A stretch of DNA of 64,000 bases. Origin: Bufo bufo. Its lineage: Eukaryota; Chordata; Amphibia; Anura; Bufonidae. The notes under the pieces are model-generated. The model was not told the DNA's origin. It was given only the letters and a program-made list of their open reading frames with translations, and did no database searches. Positions 40,001 through 48,200 of the stretch are shown piece after piece. Position numbers and translations under genes: made by a program. The stretch's first letter is position 1. Every line of letters begins with the position of its first letter. Location: NCBI RefSeq assembly GCF_905171765.1, contig NC_053394.1, positions 162,223,183-162,287,182 of the forward strand, read 5' to 3'.

Positions 40001-43000
40001 TGCAGACTAGGCACACACATATACACAGCAGGCTGTAGGAATTCTATGCATCTTTTGCCTATTCTGACTCCGATTGTTGTAATAGCGATTTATCCCTAGT
40101 AAGACCTCTATGCCTGGCCTGTATAAGTAGATATAATCACTGCGAACAATCCTTATCAGATAGCTTGAACTCACCAACACCGAGTTTATCCTTGTAAATT
40201 GCTTTATTCTGTAAGCCAGATAACAGAGTACAGCAGAACAGATGGATTCTGGTATTGTGCGATCAAAGGTGATGCTTTTGCAAGCTTACATGAGAATACA
40301 TGTGTACCTGTTCAATGCCTGGATCAGTATGGAGAAACAGGAAGTGAGGTACACAGAAGAAAGGGTGGAGCAATGAAATGAATGACATATATGACGAACC
40401 AGAAAAACAAGTGCATTACCAAAAACGGCCACTAGATGGGAGCATATGACCAAATATAGAATATCATATGAATTAAACTATATAGATTTTAACTGCGTAA
40501 CAGCACATCCTGATTTTGGCTTCCAAAACTGTATTCAGAAACCTGACAGTATGGACATATCCTAACAACAAACTTAAATGTAGGAGGTGAAACAACAGGA
40601 GAACTTGTGCTGTTCATAACAGGATCCAAAGGTGTCTTCAGGCAAGCCACTCTTGCCTGCATGCTGTATGCCTCGCATCGTCTTACTATAAATTCTTTAG
40701 GTATCTGCATAGTGAGTAATTTTCTATAGATTCCTAGACCACTTGTGAGAACCACTGTCCAGGACCTGGTAATACAGACAAGCTGCAGATGGGTAGGCAC
40801 CCATGGAGTAAGACTAGGATAGGATTTTCAGCTTTTGCCTGGAATTTCACTTTAATAAAAACTGTGAGTGAATAAAATGTACATTTATTATTTCAGATGT
40901 ATATCTATTAATAAATACTCATCTTTTATTCCAGGATAGAGAGCTGAGACCAGAAGAGATTGAAGGTAAGCGTCTTAAAGGGGTTGTCCGAGTTACAGAT
41001 ATTGATGACATATCTTCAGGACAAGTCATCAATATCAGTTCGGTGAGGATTGCTGTTTGAGGCAGATGTGGCACCAGAAAGTAGACAGTGTATGGAGATG
41101 GAAGCAGACAGCACTGTACACCATGTAGTGGCTATGCCGCGGTACTGCAATATAACTCCAATTTTAATGGGTTTCCCAGTAATTATTATATTTAATGTAA
41201 TGCCCCCAGCTTGCCTCCTGAAAAAAATTCATACTTACCTGCTCCATGCCGCTCCGATCCTCTGCTGTCTCCATATTTGTTTCCCAGCACTGTTTACATC
41301 CAGCTGGCCATGGGGATGGTCACATGCCCATGGCCAGCTGGATATAAACAGTGTGGGGATTGGAAGATGGAGACAGCGGAGGTGGGGAGGGCATGGATGA
41401 TCTGTTGTGCTTTCTGCATCCTTCCGTAAAAGGATAGAAAATGTCCTATACTTGGCTGAAAAATGCAGACACGGAACCATTGATGTCAATGGGTCCACAA
41501 AAAAATGCTGATGCAACATGGACAGTATACTGTGGTGAAGTGCACAGTTGAGGTGTGGTGGTTCTCCTACAGGTTCCCCTGGCCCCAGGTGAGGCCAGCT
41601 GTGATTAATCACTGAGGGATAAATAAATCCTCAGTATATGAGAGTGTAGGAATTGAAAAGGAAGCCTGCAGAGGCTCTGTGTGGTCCCAGCCAGGAGGGG
41701 CCACAAGGCTGAGTAATGCCTGAGTTTTGGGGAGACCCAGTAACGCCTGACAAAAAGAGGTGTCGCACGGTCAGAGTCGGGTGGACCGCTGGACCATATC
41801 ACCCCCCAAAGTATTTTGTTGTCACCATCAGGAGGACTGGTGGTCTGAGACCCCAATGGTTTGCATTGGTCACAGCTAGGATGCTGTCTGACCGCATGGC
41901 TGAGTGAAGCCGAATGCCTAGAGGTGAGTTAGGGAAAACCTCTGTATAGTGAGTCCCTAGCCGGACAACGATTTAGTGTTGATGTAACATGTTGTGATGT
42001 GAAGCTGTGACTTCATCGTGCCAAGTGATGCCAAACCTGGAAGTTTGATGTGCTGTGCGACAAATAAAGCATTGTTTGAGCTTGAAAACGTCTGCCATCG
42101 CCGTCCCAGGCAGAAAGAGCGATCCCTTACAATACGTATTTTTCGGATCTGAAATTTGCATGAGGCCTAATCCGAGGAGACCTGCAGCATGCCAGCTCCG
42201 GAAATTACACAGTGTACAGAGCCATGGTCTTTTTGGCCGGTCATACAGCAGAAAAGTTTTGGCAAGCCTTGCTCTCCATTCATACACTGGACATTCATAT
42301 AGTAATACCTAAAATTGCAAACATGTAAAACTTCAGAAGAGCATAATATTAGTTTTTATGTGGACCCTGTGTCCCTTTTGTGCATTTAACAGGAAATTTA
42401 GGCTAAGATACCTGTAACCATCCCAATGATGCTGGATCCTACAGATAAAACACATACACAGACCCAGACACTCTGTGCCTGAAGTGCTCATCCCGCACAG
42501 GACCTGTAATTTCAGAGCAGAGCGGTCATTGAAACGATTGCTCAGCATTGTAAACATTAGGGACAACCCAAAATTGGCTGTAGATTGCATGTGCTTTTAC
42601 CCAAATGCATGTTATTTTCAAATGCAATAGATATATTCCAGAATGGTCTACTTTACGTATCGCCATATACAGTATGTTCTGTTCCATTAGTGCCGTTCTC
42701 ATCAAATGTACTTCTCTTTTGTGCCTAAATGTACTAATTACAGCTGATTATCTCCTCAGAGCTGAGAGAAGCCTTCAAGGAGTTTGATCGTGACAAGGAT
42801 GGCTTCATTGGATACAAGGAGTTGGGCGAGTGCATGAGAACCATGGGATTTATGCCTACTGAAATGGAGCTCATTGAACTCTCTCAGAAAATCAGTTAGT
42901 GTCCATAATGTGTGCAGAGGACTGTTACAACAGCGTACTTATTGTGAATTAATCAGTCGTACTTTTTAATACATGAAATTCGTCACAGAAATTGTCTAGT

Positions 43001-45205
43001 ATGAAACGGCAAATGCCAGACAGGAAATAGGGTGAGGAGGGAGATGTAGCTGCAGTGCCTCTACCTCACTGATTTCAGCATGAGGGGGAATGGAGAGGGG
43101 GAGACATCTGATTGGTCAGAGCAAAAAGCACAGCACATCACACCGGGAGGAGCCCACCCACTTAGCAGGCATGTATATAGCATATTTAGGGAAATAAAAA
43201 GATCCAAATTATAGGAGTGGGATTTTTTTTGTAAAAATAAACACAATTATTCCTTCTTCCTCTTCCAGTATATACACCTTACGGATCATCTTGTCCCCCA
43301 TCATTGGCATGTCGCTTCCACCACTGTTCACGGATATTCTTCAGAGCACGATGACATTTCCATTTGGCAACATATCATGTGACTGAGGTGGCAATCACTG
43401 GCCACAATTGTGACATCACTAAACATGTTCAAATGTGGTAGACAAGGTGTGGCGGAGGATGTAGGACACCAGTGGTGGAGAAAAGTCAGTAAAAAGGGTT
43501 TTTGTTTTAGGCCCCCTATTTTTTAAAGACTACTTATCCCCTATCCACAAGAGAGGGTATTGTTCCGATCGGCAGGGCTCTGACCGCTGGGGCCCCCACC
43601 GATCACAAGAACAGGACACATGCTCCCCATTTTCATGGACCAAGAGACACACATGCATGTCCACCATTCCACTTAGTTCTATGGGGCTGCCGGAGATAGC
43701 CAAGTAGAAGTGCTCTGGGAGAGCTGAATGGAGCGGTAGTGCACATGTGTTGCCATTAGTCTATACAAACTAGGGAGCAAGGGCCCCCGTTCTCATGATC
43801 AACATGGGCCCCAGTGGTCAAAAGCCTGCCAATCAGACTCTTATCTCCTATCCTATGGATAGGTGATAGGTTGTTTTAAAGAGACACGCCCTTTAATGTT
43901 GGAATGGGGCAAAGCTGCAATACCGAACACAGTCACTCATAAAAGTATGGCACTGTGCAATATGGGGCAAAGGAATAGACTGAAGCACTTACCCATATGT
44001 AATACCTGTTAAGGGAAATATTAATTATTGATATTTATGCAAATCTCACTAATTAATATTCATAAATAGGCGTAATCCGTCTCTTGAAGACTCCGCCTAT
44101 TTATACCTAAAATACAAGTACACTGGTTACCTTACTCTATACTGAACTACCTGCGGCTATTGCTGCGGCGCCTATTACAACAAAAAGACTACACACTGTG
44201 CTTAAATAAAAGGTATTTATTAATACACTACACGTCTCTAGTCTAATTATCGCTTATAATTATATATATCTATATCAATGGAATAGATATATATATTTAT
44301 AGCAGCACACAGCAATATATACAGTATATATAAACACACTATAACAATACAATAATACGGTCCTAACTACGCTGACACAATCCCAAATCCTCCCCAGAAT
44401 CTAACTACAATTACAATTACTTACACCCTATGTAGTAGTAGTAGCCCACCCAACCTAGTCTTACACTCTGTTCCTATGGGGAAACAAAGGGGCTAATGCA
44501 AGGGAGCAGCAGGGGTTAAATAGGAATGGATAGGGAGATAAGGGTTAAATCGTTGGTGGTATAGGGTAGGGAATGCAGGGGTTAATACAGATTGGGAATG
44601 GATAGGAAGATAAGGGTTAAATCGTTGGTGGTATAGGGTAGGGAATGCAGGGTTTAATACAGCGTTGGTGGTATAGGGAATTGATAGGAAGATAAGGGTT
44701 AAATCGTTGGTGGTATAGGGAATGGGGATAATTAGCCACCCAGGGGTTAATGCTCGTTTCCAGGGGTATTGCTCGTTGTAGGGGATGATCCTCGCTATGA
44801 TGCTCGTCTCGGAGGGGCTGATTCTCGTTCCTGATGGCTGACTCCAACTGCTGAGCGTAGCACGGCCGGGGTATTTAAACCCGGCCGCGCTCGCTCCCGT
44901 CTCCCTGCGCTTCCGCCTGCTCCATGCGGGTCGGCGCGGTGATATGACATCACCGCGCCGGCCCGCACATCCTGGAGCGCGCTTCCAGGCGGGGGGATCC
45001 TTTGATCCTCCCGCCTGTGAAAAGGCTGCACACCTCTGGCGCCGTAATTACAGCGCCGGAGGTGAGCCACACACAGGGGCATGGGAACTCTTTGTTCCCA
45101 TGTCCCTGTTAGGCACCTATATATTTATAGATACTTGGGGCACTTCTATAAATTTATATGCAGAGATATAAAACTGGGGGATAAATGGGCAGCAATAAGC
45201 CCACT

Positions 45206-45252
<47 letters not shown>

Positions 45253-48200
45253 CATAGAGATGTATGCTGACCAGGGGGCATACATACATCTCTATGTATA
45301 CACATACATCCCCTGGACAGGCCTATGAAAAAGGGTCAATATATAAGCATATATGTAAGAACATATATACATATTAAAATCTAACCCTTCCCTCAACAAT
45401 ACCGTTTGTACTAAATTGTTCTTTTGCCCTTAGCAGGGGGTAAAGTTGACTTTGAAGACTTTGTAGAGCTGATGGGACCAAAACTTCTTGCAGAAACAGC
45501 TGACATGATTGGTGTGAAGGAACTGAGAGATGCTTTTAAAGAGGTATTATATGAAGATGAACATGGATGGGTATGGAAGAATATTAACTGATAAAAGCCA
45601 AGGTAATACATGAGATTGTCCCTTCAGAGACATTACCTTTTAGTTTGGAGCAGTGGCCAAAAGGGTAATTTTTCCAGAGGACACTGCAGAGGAAATGTAG
45701 TATTATATGCTGACCATTCAGATACATTACATGGACAGCTCAAGAAAGCCACAACGGGATCTGCTCTTAGAGGGTGTCTCTCTGTGAAGATGACATCTTT
45801 AAACGGGTTGTCCCATCCAGGACTTTCATTGCTGAGATGGGAAGAACCACAATAAGTGCCAGCCAGGGGGAGATGGAGTTATGGATATATGTCAAGCAGC
45901 TGGTGCTACACTGTTTCCATATCTCCCATAGCAGGATGAAAGGATGCTACACAAACTGCATAGCTTGTGTGTGCTATACCGTTCACATAACTCCGATTCA
46001 CTGGTATGGAGTTATGGAGACAGAGGAGCACCTGCTGCTCAGCTGTATCCATAACTCCAACTCCCCCTGGCCGTTACTTACTGTAGTTATTCACATCTCG
46101 GTCATGAAAAGCCAACATAGGACAACCCTATTAATCATTCATAGGGCAGATGGTGAGCGGTTATCTTCATGAAAAAAGACAATTTTCCTTAGTGGAAACC
46201 TAAGAGGGGAATGAAAAGAAAACAAGGAAGGGAGTGTGGTTGGCAGTTTGTAGGAACCTATTGATAAGAAGAAAGCCAATGCCTTGGTTTCCCTGTATCT
46301 CGAACCCATTAATACCTCAGGGAGGCACTGGTCCAGAACCTTCTGGTCAGTGACAAACAGTCCTCCATTCTTATAATATAGTATAATACAGTACCATGAC
46401 TAATTCAATCATAGAGTATCTCTCGTAGCCATAAAAAAAAACTCAGGATAGTCAGATGTGAGCCAGTCTCTGTCACGGCCTTTGGTTTGCGCTGTGACAC
46501 TGTTGCCACACTTGCGGTTGCCCACGGCAACGTGTTGCTGTGAGAGCATGCGGTGGCAGTGTCTTGGCCTTCTGGGTGATTGCCGTGACATGGTTGCCAC
46601 GCATGCTGTTGCCGGTGGTAACATGTGGTTTAGTATGCTTGTGTGTTCACTTCCCCTTTAAGTTGTAGTCTTCCCTTGTCTGGTGTTGGAAGGGTTAACT
46701 CCCTTCCTAGTGTCTTGTGTATACTGGGTTTTTGTGTGTGTGGGTGTGGCTGCTTGGGCTATTTAGTCTCTGCTGGATGCTTGAAGCCCAGTGTTCCTCC
46801 AGCCTTGGTCTATGCTGGTGGTTCTCTGTTCCATCTGTCCAGTGAGGGCCACCCTTGTGGTCACCAATGTTATCACGGTGTCTCCTTCCCTTCCTGTCTC
46901 TTTGTGTATGGAGTGGGTTTTGATCAGGGTGTTGGTATGTCTATTTTTGGTGTTACATGTCTGGTAGTGTTTGGTGTCCAGCATGTTGTTTAGACATTCC
47001 CCTGTTTCACATTTATTGCAGCTATGAGTGTCCTGGGTCCCTGTGTGGTTCGTGGTGTGTGCTGTGTCCTTTGATGTTGGTGTGGACACTAGCACTTGTG
47101 CACGGGTTCCAGTCAGTGTGTCTGTGGCAGGTAAGTGTGTTGCTGGTTTCACTTGCCTGCCATCTCCATAGCTGTATGTGTTCCCCTCTCCTTGCAGCCT
47201 GGCCTCAGATAGAGACTCCTGTTCTTCCATTACTGGGATGAACAGGTCGTCTCTTCCCTGCTCCTTGGTGAGGGATTACCAGGGCGACTTAGGGTCTTTA
47301 GGTATCCTGAGTATGAGTCGTCCTACCATCGGGGTCCGCTCATACGGTGAGGAGTCAGGGAGAGGATTAGGGATGTTGTAGGAGGTGACCGGCTCCCTTA
47401 TCACTCCTTTTGGCCAGGTTGATCCCCTTTTTCCTTTGACACCGCACGGTGGGGGGTTTCCCCCACTCCTCGTTGTGACAGTCTCTCCTTAGTAGCCTAT
47501 TTTAGTTTTTCATTCTTTGTAAAAAACATTAACATACATTTCTACCAAAAACAGTTTGATTCAAATGGTGATGGCAAGATCAGCACACGGGAACTGCGGG
47601 AGGCTATGAAGAAACTCCTTGGTCAGCAACTTGGTCCCTGTGAAGTTGATGAAATCCTGAAAGATGTGGATGTCAATGGGGATGGACTTGTAGATTTTGA
47701 AGGTACAATGATTAGTTAACTTATTCTTAAGATACTTTATAATAGACAGATGCTATTGTGTGACACTTGTGGTGCAATATTTGGTATATCAAAACGAATA
47801 CATTTGATCTGTGATTATATAAATTGATTAAAGATTGGGCCAATTTATTTATTTTTTCTCCCTGCCTTCAAAGGGGAATAACACACTTTACTTTTCTGTT
47901 CACATAGCTATATGATGGCTTATTATGTGCAGGACAAGTTATATTTTTTCATGGATCCATTTAATTTTATTGGTACCTTTTGGGTACGTACCACTTAACA
48001 GGCACCAGGTGTCGGACGCGGATAGGTTATCAGTATTTTATCATTTCACAATGCCCTAGACACCATAGCAACCGATTGGAGCACCACTATGATCGGCGAA
48101 TAGAGAGACTCCGTCTAACCACTCATAAAAGGTCCTCTTCAAGACTATGTTACATAGGACCTGTTATCTTTTACTGTAAAATTTGGACTGGCCCATCAGA

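Larger units (their letters stand above)
32354..40507 (-). mobile_element. BEL/Pao LTR retrotransposon split by a LINE
   Basis: Two near-identical LTRs (32354-32802 and 40060-40507) lie in direct orientation, and the whole is flanked by TCCTG at 32349-32353 and 40508-40512. On the minus strand the order is 5' LTR, gag (39829-39245), RT end and RNase H start (38995-38735), a LINE inserted at 33895-38733, then RNase H continuing and the C-terminal domain (33880-33017), a purine tract GACGGGGAG, and the 3' LTR. Most of RT and all of integrase are deleted. Confidence 0.88.
44007..45398. mobile_element. Large solo LTR, target duplication ATACC, next to exon 5
   Basis: Begins TGTTAAGGGAAAT and ends TTCCCTCAACA, bounded by ATACC at 44002-44006 and 45399-45403. 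The 1392-bp LTR contains a minisatellite at 44516-44740, a GC-rich inverted block near 44880-45080 (the origin of several chance ORFs) and an AT tract at 45210-45246. Its end lies 35 bp before exon 5. Orientation is not resolved. Confidence 0.78.

Noticed and set aside
44795..45171. GC-rich ORFs on both strands near 44800-45170
   Set aside because: They lie in the solo LTR and come from an inverted GC-rich block; no domain.
46643..47381. Cys-rich ORFs in 46600-47400
   Set aside because: They fall wholly in a solo LTR with exact GTCTC duplication; chance readings of T/G-rich DNA.
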